Assembly (NCBI GenBank): GCA_019634275.1
Contig: JAHQVP010000264.1
Location: 1 to 37,420 of the forward strand
Origin: Saprospiraceae bacterium
GTDB taxonomy: Bacteria > Bacteroidota > Bacteroidia > Chitinophagales > Saprospiraceae
Direction: 5' to 3'
Length of the DNA: 37,420 nucleotides
Shown: one piece after another, positions 6,070 to 14,332 of the stretch
Numbering within the stretch: the stretch's first letter is position 1
How the letters are laid out: each line of letters starts with the position of its first letter
Position numbers and translations under genes: made by a program
The notes under the pieces: generated by a model
Told to the model about the DNA's origin: nothing
Databases searched by the model: none
What the model saw: the letters and a program-made list of their open reading frames with translations, nothing else

Positions 6070-8856
6070 ATGATGAAAAAACTTTTCTTGCTCGATGGAA
6101 ATGCTTTGGTGTATCGAGCACATTTTGCGTTTATCAGCAGGCCCCTTTACAACTCAAATGGCTTAAACACTTCGGCCATCACGGGATTTGTGCGTTCCCT
6201 TTGGGACATCCTCGTGCATCAGCAGCCCTCCCACATTGCCGTTTCGTTTGACGTTACGTCCAAGACTTTTCGAAACGACATGTACCCTGAGTACAAGGCC
6301 AACCGTGATGCTCAGCCGGAAGACATCACCATTGCCATGCCCTATATCCGAAGGATTGTGGAAGGATTCAACATACCCATTGCCACACTTGAAGATTATG
6401 AGGCGGATGATGTCATTGGCACATTGGCAAAGCAAGCAGAAAAGGAAGGCTTTACCGTTTACATGGTTACTCCGGACAAGGACTTTGCTCAACTGGTTTC
6501 AAAAAACATTTACTTGTACAAGCCCTCGCGTCAAGGCAATGGAGTAGACATTTTGGGGGTGAAGGAAATTTTAGAAAAGTGGCAAATTGAGCGTGTAGAT
6601 CAGGTAATCGACATGCTGGGATTACAGGGAGACAGCGTCGACAACATTCCCGGAATTCCAGGCATTGGACCCAAGACTGCCGCCAAACTTTTGAAGCAGT
6701 TTGACACCGTCGAAGGCATTATAGCTTCTTCCGACCAACTCAAGGGTAAGCAGCGGGAGAATGTTGAAACCTTTGCAGAACAGGGACTGCTTTCTAAGAA
6801 GCTGGCCACGATCAATATAGAATCTCCCATTCAATTCGATGAAGAGAGATACCGATTGACTCCTCTAAATCGTCCTGCTCTCTTAGAAGTCTTTAAGGAA
6901 CTGGAATTTAGAACGCTGTCAAAAACCATTTTAGGTTCGGGAGGTGAAGGAGCACAACAAGACCTCTTTGGCGAGTCGCTGCCTGCATCACCAGAAGCAA
7001 AAGCACAGTTTACCGACGATGACATTTCCCTCGTAGATCGAAACCTAAAAAACACGCCACACACCTACCACTTGGTCGACAGCGCTGAAGCCCGCGAGGG
7101 ACTGCTCAACCAGCTTGCGAACAGCGAAGTGTACTGCTTCGACACCGAAACGACTGGAATAGATCCCAATCAGGCCGAGCTCGTGGGCATTGCTTTTTCT
7201 GTAAAGCCGGGAGAGGCATATTACGTCCCCATCCCGCGGGACCAGAAAGCAGCCCAAGAGGAGCTTAACCGGTTTAGACCCATATGGGAGGACAGCAGCA
7301 AAACGGTCGTGGGTCAGAATATCAAGTATGATTCCATCATGTTACGCTGGTATGGCATTGACCTAAAAGGGACCTTTCATGATACCATGCTGGCCCACTA
7401 TCTGCTTGATCCGGAAAAGAAGCACTCGTTGGACTATCTGGCGGAGACTTTCCTAAACTATGAGCCGATGCCCATTGAAGTGCTCATTGGCAAGAAGGGA
7501 ATTAAGCAATTGAGCATGCGCGACATTGACAATGAGAGACTGACCGAGTACGCGGGAGAGGACGCAGACATTACTCTTCAACTCGAAAACGTTTTGTTTG
7601 AACAGTTGCAGCAAGAAAACTTACGGGAGCTTTATGATAAAATTGAAGCACCCTTGATCGAAGTCTTGGGCGATATCGAACACAGTGGTGTCAATCTTGA
7701 TGTTCCTTTCCTCAATGCCTATAGCCAGGAACTGCAGGAGGAGATTCTTGGACAAGAAAGTAAAATCTATAAGGCAGCAGGTGGCCACCGATTTAACATC
7801 GGATCCCCGAAACAAGTGGGCGAAATTTTATTTGACCGCCTTAAAATCCCCTATCGCTGGCGCAGGACAAAGAGCGGTCAGTATTCGACTGACGAAGATA
7901 AAATGAGCGAATTGGCGCGTGATCATGAAATCGTAGCCAACATCATGCGCCATCGCATGCTGTCAAAACTTCGTTCTACTTATGTTGATGCACTTCCGCT
8001 CATGGTCAATCCTCGTAGTGGGCGCATCCACAGCAGCTTCAATCAAGCATTGGCTGCTACAGGACGCCTGAGTTCCAACAACCCTAACCTGCAGAACATC
8101 CCCATCAAGACTCCAGAAGGCCGCAAGATTAGGGAGGCCTTTATTCCACGGGACGACAAACACACTTTCCTCTCTGCAGATTATTCTCAGATCGAATTGC
8201 GTCTGATTGCAGAGATCAGCAAAGACGAAGCCATGCTGGAGGCTTTTCAAAAAGGACAGGACATCCACACTGCCACCGCTGCACGCGTGTATGACACTCC
8301 CTATGAGGACGTCACTGCTGATCAGCGTCGAAATGCAAAAACCGTCAATTTTAGCATTACCTACGGCGCAGGCTCAACAAACCTTTCCCGACAACTGGGC
8401 ATCAAACGCGCTGAGGCAAAGCAACTCATTGAACAATATTTTAAGCAGTATCAGGGACTAAAGCGCTATATGGAAGAAACGGTTGCCTTTGCCCGAGAGC
8501 ATGGTTTCGTAGAAACTTTATTAGGCCGTCGAAGGCAACTGCGCGACATCAATTCCAGAAATGGTATGGCCAGAAGTGGTTCCGAACGCATTGCGGTCAA
8601 TACACCGATTCAGGGAACTGCAGCGGACATGATTAAGCTGGCCATGATCAATATCCATGCTCAAATGAAGGCAAAGCAACTGAAATCCAAAATGATACTG
8701 CAAGTGCATGATGAGTTGGTCTTCGATGCATTGATAGAAGAACTCCCGCTTCTGGAGGAACTTATTGAAACAGAAATGAAAAATGCTCTTCCCAATTTGT
8801 CCGTGCCGATTGTGGTCGGGATGGGACACGGTGCCAACTGGTTGGAAGCGCATTGA
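6070..8856 (+). CDS. polA: DNA polymerase I with both exonuclease domains
   Basis: Replication and repair polymerase, about 929 residues. The N-terminal 5'-3' exonuclease covers residues 1-290 (DYEADDVIGTLA, VTPDKDF, GDSVDNIPGIPGIGPKTA). A DnaQ-like 3'-5' exonuclease follows at about 345-525 and appears active: Exo I DTETTG (Asp358, Glu360), Exo II GQNIKYD and Exo III YAGEDAD are intact. The polymerase domain carries motif A DYSQIELR (Asp704), motif B RRNAKTVNFSITYG and motif C HDE (Asp881). The ORF track begins at TTG 6064; ATG 6070 or 6073 fits the family N-terminus (MKKLFLLDGNALVYRAHFAF). Monocistronic between a terminator upstream and a convergent gene downstream. Confidence 0.97.
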   Translation: MMKKLFLLDGNALVYRAHFAFISRPLYNSNGLNTSAITGFVRSLWDILVHQQPSHIAVSFDVTSKTFRNDMYPEYKANRDAQPEDITIAMPYIRRIVEGFNIPIATLEDYEADDVIGTLAKQAEKEGFTVYMVTPDKDFAQLVSKNIYLYKPSRQGNGVDILGVKEILEKWQIERVDQVIDMLGLQGDSVDNIPGIPGIGPKTAAKLLKQFDTVEGIIASSDQLKGKQRENVETFAEQGLLSKKLATINIESPIQFDEERYRLTPLNRPALLEVFKELEFRTLSKTILGSGGEGAQQDLFGESLPASPEAKAQFTDDDISLVDRNLKNTPHTYHLVDSAEAREGLLNQLANSEVYCFDTETTGIDPNQAELVGIAFSVKPGEAYYVPIPRDQKAAQEELNRFRPIWEDSSKTVVGQNIKYDSIMLRWYGIDLKGTFHDTMLAHYLLDPEKKHSLDYLAETFLNYEPMPIEVLIGKKGIKQLSMRDIDNERLTEYAGEDADITLQLENVLFEQLQQENLRELYDKIEAPLIEVLGDIEHSGVNLDVPFLNAYSQELQEEILGQESKIYKAAGGHRFNIGSPKQVGEILFDRLKIPYRWRRTKSGQYSTDEDKMSELARDHEIVANIMRHRMLSKLRSTYVDALPLMVNPRSGRIHSSFNQALAATGRLSSNNPNLQNIPIKTPEGRKIREAFIPRDDKHTFLSADYSQIELRLIAEISKDEAMLEAFQKGQDIHTATAARVYDTPYEDVTADQRRNAKTVNFSITYGAGSTNLSRQLGIKRAEAKQLIEQYFKQYQGLKRYMEETVAFAREHGFVETLLGRRRQLRDINSRNGMARSGSERIAVNTPIQGTAADMIKLAMINIHAQMKAKQLKSKMILQVHDELVFDALIEELPLLEELIETEMKNALPNLSVPIVVGMGHGANWLEAH

Positions 8857-8952
8857 TAAATTATCATCACCTTCAGCCACATCGGATCTGTATAGCACCA
8901 AGGATGTGCTCTATAATCAAACGTTTACAATAGCTACAAACCTGTAGAGCGT

Positions 8953-10638
8953 CTAGCGATCGAGTACCAGTTTCCGATTGAGGGTAAGCCCTGGAACCTG
9001 CAGCCGCACGATGTACATACCGGTTGCAAACTGAGAAGCATCGATGGCAGCGGTTCCCTGACCGGCCGTTATCGGTTGGTTTGCCTGGACCTTGCCTTGC
9101 ATGTCCAATACTAACAGGTGGCCATCTTGGCGGATCTGAGGGAGTTGTACCACTACTCGGCCTATGGCTGGATTAGGGGTTATGAGTAGCTCACTTCGAT
9201 GATCAATCACAATGTCTAAAATCATGGAGTAGTCATAGGAGCCATCCAGATCCATGGCTTTGAGGCGATAGAAATAATGGCCAGCATTTTCCACCTGATC
9301 TAAAAATTGATAGTCCGTTCCTCCGTCTTGATTATTGCCCTTGGCCGTGACGTTGCCCACTTTTTCAAAGGCTGCTCCTGCAGTTCTTCGTTCGATCTCA
9401 AAATGAGATGCGTTGAGTTCGAAGCTGGTTGTCCAGTGCAATCTCACCCGCTCGTCAATGCGCTCTATCCCGGTATTGATCAGTGCTACCGGTAGCGCTG
9501 CATCAGAAAAACGATATATGGTTCCGGTCAGGCTAGCTCCATAGGCATTGCCGGATTCATCAAGGCCAAAGGTGCTTACTCTGGTAATGGTCTCATTTAA
9601 CTCCGTCACACTGGCCGATGTCCCATTGGTCGTCAAGGTCCATATTCGGTCGCTGCCGTAGTCGCCAAAGATGTAGTGCCCATTAAAATTGGGGTAGCGA
9701 CTGGCAGGCAATACCACTCCTCCGGTGACACTTCTGCCAACACTGGGATTGGCATAATCCCAAATAGGATCTCGATAGTCTGCCCCTTCAACACAAGAGC
9801 TCTGCTCAAATTCGATCTTCCCTTCTCTACAATCCCACCCAAAATTTATGGGGGACCCATTCGAGACTAAATTTATTTCTTCACGAGCACTTTGCCCCAC
9901 ATCCGCAATCCATAGGCGGTCTTGCTCATCAATGTGAATCCTCCAGGGATTCCGCACACCTACATGCCAAATCTCAGGAACCGTATCACCACCACTGGTT
10001 GCATACGGATTATTTGTAGGGACTGTATGAGCATTGAAATTGGTCGCAGAAGATGAAGTGCTGGGTGTGATCCTCAGAATCTTACCGAGTGGTGAGGTCA
10101 AATCTTGAGCCAATTCGTCCGGATCTCCTCCGCTGCCTCCATCTCCGGAGGCTATGTATAAGTACTGATTATCCATTGCCAGACCACCTCCATTGTGGTT
10201 ACCAAATGGTTGATCGAACTGCAATATGATGACTTCACTGGAAGCATTAGCCTGATTGACATTGCCACTACTCACCTGAAATCTCGACACCCGTGTGACC
10301 AATTGACCCCCTTGTGTAGTGGTGTAATTCACGAAAAAATACCCATTTGAGGCATAATTAGGGTGAAAGACCAGGCCCAAGAGACCCCGCTCATCTCCAC
10401 CACTTCCAAAAGTTGGGTTGATGTCGAGAAATCTCGTCAAGGTAGTCGTTCCTACAGGGTTGACCCATACATCTCCGTCCCTCTCCGCAAAGAAAAGTCG
10501 ATTGGAATTGTCGCCGGCATTGGCGATGTCGGTCACACTGGACAGGCCCGATGTCAGGTAATCTTCAAGAACAAGTTGAGCCGATAGCTCAGAAAGAACA
10601 CTTAAAGTCAGAAAAAGGCTAAAAACTACTTTGTACAT
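8953..10638 (-). CDS. Secreted PQQ-type glucose/sorbosone dehydrogenase with T9SS type A sorting domain
   Basis: A 561-residue exported protein. After the signal peptide (MYKVVFSLFLTLSVLSELSAQ), residues 25-375 form a GSDH-type six-bladed propeller. Visible motifs are DERGLLGLVFHPNY, NHNGGGLAMD, SGDGGSGGDPD, WHVGVRNPWR and LWIADVGQ, which match aldose sugar dehydrogenases. A fibronectin-like segment follows (LHWTTSFELNASHFEIERR). The last 80 residues (LLITPNPAIGRVVVQLP ... GMYIVRL) are a type A T9SS C-terminal sorting domain, so it should be exported through T9SS and surface-anchored or released. Oxidation of sugars with PQQ is the family activity; the substrate is unknown. It diverges from the glucan phosphorylase gene and faces polA. 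Confidence 0.88.
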   Translation of the reverse strand: MYKVVFSLFLTLSVLSELSAQLVLEDYLTSGLSSVTDIANAGDNSNRLFFAERDGDVWVNPVGTTTLTRFLDINPTFGSGGDERGLLGLVFHPNYASNGYFFVNYTTTQGGQLVTRVSRFQVSSGNVNQANASSEVIILQFDQPFGNHNGGGLAMDNQYLYIASGDGGSGGDPDELAQDLTSPLGKILRITPSTSSSATNFNAHTVPTNNPYATSGGDTVPEIWHVGVRNPWRIHIDEQDRLWIADVGQSAREEINLVSNGSPINFGWDCREGKIEFEQSSCVEGADYRDPIWDYANPSVGRSVTGGVVLPASRYPNFNGHYIFGDYGSDRIWTLTTNGTSASVTELNETITRVSTFGLDESGNAYGASLTGTIYRFSDAALPVALINTGIERIDERVRLHWTTSFELNASHFEIERRTAGAAFEKVGNVTAKGNNQDGGTDYQFLDQVENAGHYFYRLKAMDLDGSYDYSMILDIVIDHRSELLITPNPAIGRVVVQLPQIRQDGHLLVLDMQGKVQANQPITAGQGTAAIDASQFATGMYIVRLQVPGLTLNRKLVLDR

Positions 10639-10735
10639 ATCACACTAGTTAGATCACATTATCGATGTGTTCGATCTGGGTACCAATAAGATTATGAGTG
10701 TGGAAACGCCAGAAAGATAAGAACATCCGGTCACA

Positions 10736-10753
10736 GATGCTTGTCTGAGCATC
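10736..10753. repeat. Inverted repeat in the divergent region upstream of the glucan phosphorylase
   Basis: GATGCT and AGCATC are perfect six-base arms around a six-base spacer. The centre lies about 66 bases upstream of the start point inferred from the -7 box at 10797. A regulator site is possible; nothing else supports it. Confidence 0.25.
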
Positions 10754-10796
10754 ACAATAATGTCCAGAGTTTCCAGTCCTCTTTCTGCTTCCTTTC

Positions 10797-10804
10797 TATA
10801 TTTG
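10797..10804 (+). promoter_or_regulatory. Bacteroidota -7 element for the glgP unit
   Basis: TATATTTG is an exact match to TAnnTTTG, 18 bases upstream of the ATG at 10823. I see no convincing -33 TTTG at 17-23 bases. It lies downstream of the ORF-track start (10760), so it helps decide the start codon. Confidence 0.5.
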
Positions 10805-10822
10805 CCGCCTAAATTTTCAAAG

Positions 10823-12469
10823 ATGAGCACAAGAGCTTTTCAGGTACCCTACCAGATAGATCCACAATACTCCAAGAAGGTTGCCTATTTCTGCATGGAA
10901 TTTGGCATAGATCAAGCGCTCAAAACATTCTCAGGGGGTCTGGGGTATTTGGCTGGTAGCCATATGCGCAGTGCATATGAGCTTGGCCAAAATCTGATTG
11001 GTGTGGGCATTCTCTGGAAGTACGGTTACTACGACCAGATTCGTAGCCAGGACTCCTCCATGGAGGTGCTTTTTTTAGAAAGGTTCTACAACTACCTAGA
11101 GGACACTGGGATTGTCTTTGACATTTCCGTCGATAAGCATCCGGTCAAAGTTAAGGCTTGGTATCTCCCACCAGATCGATTTAAGACGGCTCCGATGTTC
11201 TTTCTCTCGACAGACCTTCCGGAAAATGATCACCTGGCACAAACGATTTGCCATCGATTGTATGATTCAGTACCCTCGGCAAAGATCGCCCAGTATATTC
11301 TCCTGGGTCGGGGAGGAGCAGAACTCTTGCGCCAATTGAAGTTTGAACCCGATCGCATTCACCTCAATGAAGCACATGGGCTGCCTGCCATTTTCGACAT
11401 GTATTTTGAACATAAGAGCCTGGCTAAGATTAAGGAACAATTTGTATTCACGACGCATACACCAGTGGAAGCAGGCAATGAAGTGCATGATATCCACTTG
11501 CTCAAGAAGATGGGATTCTTTCATGACAACGACCTCGAGGACGTTCGAAAAATCACCGGTGTCGAAAATGGTCACTTTAATCTGACACTCGGCGCACTTC
11601 GCCTTTCGAAAAAAGCCAACGGGGTGAGCAAAATGCACGGGGAAGTAGCAAGAAAGATGTGGTCTGGATATGATGGCGTTTGCGAAATCGACCATGTGAC
11701 GAACTCTCAAAATTTTTCCTACTGGCATGACTTAGCACTCACAGCAGCACTTCAACAGGACGACGACGAAATGCTGCGTAAGAGAAAGGCGGAAATGAAG
11801 AAATCCCTCTTTCAAGAAGTGGTGGACCAGACCGGAAAGATATTTGACCCTAACACCTTGACGATCGTGTGGGCAAGAAGATTTGCGGGATACAAACGCG
11901 CTGATCTCCTAACACGAGATGTGCAAAGGTTTGAACAACTTCTATCTGATGCCGATCGACCCGTGCAAATCATATGGGCCGGTAAACCCTATCCGATGGA
12001 CTATGGTGCCATTAACACCTTTAATAACCTCGCAAGAATTTGTCGCGATTACGAAAACTGTGCGGTCTTGGTGGGTTACGAGCTTAAGCTCTCTAAACTG
12101 CTAAAGCAAGGTTCTGACATCTGGCTCAATACGCCGGTAGTAACCCGAGAAGCCTCAGGAACCAGTGGCATGACCGCTGCCATGAATGGTTCGATCAATT
12201 TCTCGACTTACGATGGTTGGATACCCGAATTTGCTCAGCACGGTCACAATGCCTTTGTCATACCAACCCCAGGTCCAGAGGTACAGGGGATAGACATCGA
12301 TCTTCATGACCTAGATCATTCCTACCGCATTCTCAATACGGAGATACTGCCGATGTATTACGATCGCCAGGCTGATTGGATGCAGATGTTTAAACAAAGC
12401 ATGCGAGACGTATTACCGTTTTTTGATTCTGCTCGTATGGCGCACGAGTACTATGAAAAAATGTACTGA
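10823..12469 (+). CDS. glgP: Short alpha-glucan phosphorylase-like protein (GT35), PLP lysine replaced
   Basis: The 548-residue protein resembles short GT35 alpha-glucan phosphorylases, which release glucose-1-phosphate from glycogen-like chains. Visible family segments are VAYFCMEFGI, FSGGLGYLAG, RIHLNEAHGLPAIF, VWARRFAGYKRADLL and EASGTSGM. The GT35 cofactor motif normally reads EASGT[GS]xMK, where the lysine forms the Schiff base with PLP; here the residue is threonine (Thr451). This may be a group-wide trait of Bacteroidota homologues or a change in chemistry. The ORF track starts at 10760, but a -7 box lies between that ATG and the ATG at 10823 (MSTRAFQVPYQ), so I use the latter. lpxD-like and acyP genes follow within 20 and 3 bases. 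Confidence 0.8.
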   Translation: MSTRAFQVPYQIDPQYSKKVAYFCMEFGIDQALKTFSGGLGYLAGSHMRSAYELGQNLIGVGILWKYGYYDQIRSQDSSMEVLFLERFYNYLEDTGIVFDISVDKHPVKVKAWYLPPDRFKTAPMFFLSTDLPENDHLAQTICHRLYDSVPSAKIAQYILLGRGGAELLRQLKFEPDRIHLNEAHGLPAIFDMYFEHKSLAKIKEQFVFTTHTPVEAGNEVHDIHLLKKMGFFHDNDLEDVRKITGVENGHFNLTLGALRLSKKANGVSKMHGEVARKMWSGYDGVCEIDHVTNSQNFSYWHDLALTAALQQDDDEMLRKRKAEMKKSLFQEVVDQTGKIFDPNTLTIVWARRFAGYKRADLLTRDVQRFEQLLSDADRPVQIIWAGKPYPMDYGAINTFNNLARICRDYENCAVLVGYELKLSKLLKQGSDIWLNTPVVTREASGTSGMTAAMNGSINFSTYDGWIPEFAQHGHNAFVIPTPGPEVQGIDIDLHDLDHSYRILNTEILPMYYDRQADWMQMFKQSMRDVLPFFDSARMAHEYYEKMY

Positions 12470-12489
12470 TCTTAGCGTCAAAGTAATCT

Positions 12490-13401
12490 ATGCGTCTACC
12501 TAACCCGATGTCGGCGGCTGCCTTGGCTGCCAAGATAGGAGCCTTGGTCCTTGGTGATGAGACCAGAATGATATATGGCGTCAATGAAATACACAAGGTA
12601 GAACCCGGAGATCTGACATTTGTCGATGTCGAAAAGTACTTTAGGACCTCACTAGAGTCTGACGCTTCTGTCATTCTACTCAATAAGGAGGTCCCCTACC
12701 CGGCCAATAAAACCCTGTTGGTAGTGGACGAACCTTTCCGCTGCTACAATGACCTGATCTACCAGCATCGGCCAAACAACCGTATTCATGAAAGGATTGA
12801 CCCAACGGCCATCATTGGCGATCGCACTGTGATTGAGCCGGGCGTAACCATTGGACCTGGGGTCGTCATTGGGGAGGATGGGCACATTCAAGCCAATTGT
12901 TACATATCGGCCCAGACCCAAATCGGTGATCGTGTAATCATCGATGCTGGAACATGCATTGGCACCAATGGATTTTACTTTAAGGATCATGGGACCCATC
13001 GGGAAAAATGGCACTCCGGTGGCAATGTCATGATTGGTGATGACGTATTCATCGGCTCTCTCTGCACCATAAATCGAGGCATATCGGGATCCACGCGGAT
13101 CGGCAAGGGCACCAAACTGGACAGCCAGGTACACTTAGGCCATGGTGTCGAGATTGGAGAACATTGTCTCATTGCCGGTCAGTCCGGGATCGGTGGGAAG
13201 ACCATCATTGGCGATCGAGTGCGTATTATGGGACAAGTGGGGATTACCAATAATTTAGTCATCGAAGATGATGTGACGATCCTTGCTGGAACCGGAGTGA
13301 TGAACAATCTGGAAGCTGGCAAGACCTATTTTGGCGCGCCTGCTGCTGAAGCACGTCAACGGTATCGGGAAATCGTGGCCCTGCGGAATCTGACGAGGTA
13401 A
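12490..13401 (+). CDS. lpxD: LpxD-type UDP-3-O-acylglucosamine N-acyltransferase
   Basis: A left-handed beta-helix acyltransferase of 303 residues, probably adding a hydroxyacyl chain in lipid A synthesis. Residues 1-95 form the small N-terminal uridine-binding domain typical of LpxD (GDLTFVDVEKYF). Hexapeptide repeats run from about 105 to 275 (TAIIGDRTVIEPGVTIGPGVVIGE). The catalytic-type histidine is in VHLGHGVEIGE. The length is shorter than typical LpxD (about 340) and the C-terminal helix is brief. Bacteroidota often encode more than one LpxD-like protein, so this may be the second paralogue, perhaps for another sugar nucleotide. Gene spacing (20 bases after glgP, 3 before acyP) points to one transcript. 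Confidence 0.8.
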   Translation: MRLPNPMSAAALAAKIGALVLGDETRMIYGVNEIHKVEPGDLTFVDVEKYFRTSLESDASVILLNKEVPYPANKTLLVVDEPFRCYNDLIYQHRPNNRIHERIDPTAIIGDRTVIEPGVTIGPGVVIGEDGHIQANCYISAQTQIGDRVIIDAGTCIGTNGFYFKDHGTHREKWHSGGNVMIGDDVFIGSLCTINRGISGSTRIGKGTKLDSQVHLGHGVEIGEHCLIAGQSGIGGKTIIGDRVRIMGQVGITNNLVIEDDVTILAGTGVMNNLEAGKTYFGAPAAEARQRYREIVALRNLTR

Positions 13402-13404
13402 GCG

Positions 13405-13680
13405 ATGACGCGGTGCCGAAGAATTCAAGTCAAAGGGAAAGTACAGGGGGTATGGTTCCGTGCAAGTACGAAAATAAAGGCCGAGGAATTGGCCCTTACG
13501 GGTACCGTTCAAAATGAAGAAGATGGATCCGTTCTGATACGAGCCTATGGACCATCTCGCGATCTCGATACACTGGAAGAGTGGTGTCATGAGGGGCCTC
13601 CTCATGCCGTAGTTTTAGAAGTCATTGCTTCCAAATGCGCACCAGGGGAGCATCCCATCGCATTCACAATTGTGCGCTGA
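13405..13680 (+). CDS. acyP: Acylphosphatase
   Basis: A 91-residue enzyme that hydrolyses acyl phosphates. The signature VQGVWFRAST carries the phosphate-binding arginine, and TGTVQNEEDGSV carries the catalytic asparagine. The family usually reads VQGVGFR, so the Trp is a mild variation. Length is normal (about 90). It starts three bases after the lpxD-like stop and ends nine bases from a convergent lipoprotein gene. Confidence 0.9.
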   Translation: MTRCRRIQVKGKVQGVWFRASTKIKAEELALTGTVQNEEDGSVLIRAYGPSRDLDTLEEWCHEGPPHAVVLEVIASKCAPGEHPIAFTIVR

Positions 13681-13689
13681 ACCACCGCT

Positions 13690-14151
13690 TCACTGATCCG
13701 AAGCCCTACGGTATTTTTCTCGACAGGGTTCTATGCAGGTGTAGCTGATGATCAAATCACGCCCGCTAAGTTCGTATCGAATGGGTAATGAGCCAGCACA
13801 ACCGACAGGCTCAATGGTTAAACTACTGCTTGAATAATTGGCTTCGAAGGGTGGGTCAGTCACAGTGCCCCGACAAAACGACACGTCCGATTCGACCACG
13901 TTGTCAACTCGAAAGTTCATCTTGCGATCACTTTGGGCAGGTTGAAAGGTTCCACTGCCGTCGCCTGGATCTGCCAAGACTTCTACCAACTCCCATACAC
14001 CTACCACGCCCACATCCTCAGTGGCTGCTTCTTTCCCGCAACCGGCGATCACAAGATTGAGTACAAGGAGACAGCAGCCCGCCAATCCTGCTTTCGTCTT
14101 GATTCCTGCTTCATAGAAAGAGCGGGGCATTTTACGATTCTTCATTTCCAT
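13690..14151 (-). CDS. Small lipocalin-like lipoprotein
   Basis: A 153-residue predicted lipoprotein. The signal ends in the lipobox VIAGC, with the cysteine at residue 38 from the track start. The ATG encoding residue 8 (MPRSFYEAG) would give a more usual signal length. The mature part begins VGVVGVWELVEV, followed by a segment resembling lipocalin-like Bacteroidota lipoproteins (GTFQPAQSDRKMNFRVDN). Four cysteines sit in the mature domain (SFC, VGC, TCIEPC) and could form disulfides in the periplasm. No ligand is predictable. It is convergent with acyP (9-base gap), so it is its own transcript. Confidence 0.7.
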   Translation of the reverse strand: MEMKNRKMPRSFYEAGIKTKAGLAGCCLLVLNLVIAGCGKEAATEDVGVVGVWELVEVLADPGDGSGTFQPAQSDRKMNFRVDNVVESDVSFCRGTVTDPPFEANYSSSSLTIEPVGCAGSLPIRYELSGRDLIISYTCIEPCREKYRRASDQ

Positions 14152-14300
14152 AGCGTTTTTTGTGTGGACGAGTGCATTCGGTTTGTAATAAGTAAAGACG
14201 GGTTAGAGCGCAAAATGGTTGGGCGAGTGTCATGCCAATGACGAACATCCATAAATCTCTCGTCCGATGTTGGCCTTCCCAGCCGATGATCGGGGATCTG

Positions 14301-14319
14301 ATGTACATTTAAAGTACAT
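14301..14319. promoter_or_regulatory. Inverted repeat over a candidate -7 element, upstream of the OsmC fusion gene
   Basis: ATGTAC (14301-14306) and GTACAT (14314-14319) flank ATTTAAA. The -7-like TACATTTA (14304-14311) lies inside, 21 bases before the ATG at 14333. A repressor bound here would cover the promoter. No regulator is encoded nearby. Confidence 0.4.
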
Positions 14320-14332
14320 AACCTTACTATGT

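Noticed and set aside
8891-8917. Hairpin between convergent polA and GSDH genes (TATAGCAC ... GTGCTCTATA)
   Set aside because: The stem needs a 2-base bulge and lacks a T tract on either strand, so I do not call a terminator.
10655-10669. CACAT-N5-ATGTG repeat upstream of the GSDH gene
   Set aside because: Five-base arms are too short to separate from chance and no promoter element overlaps them.
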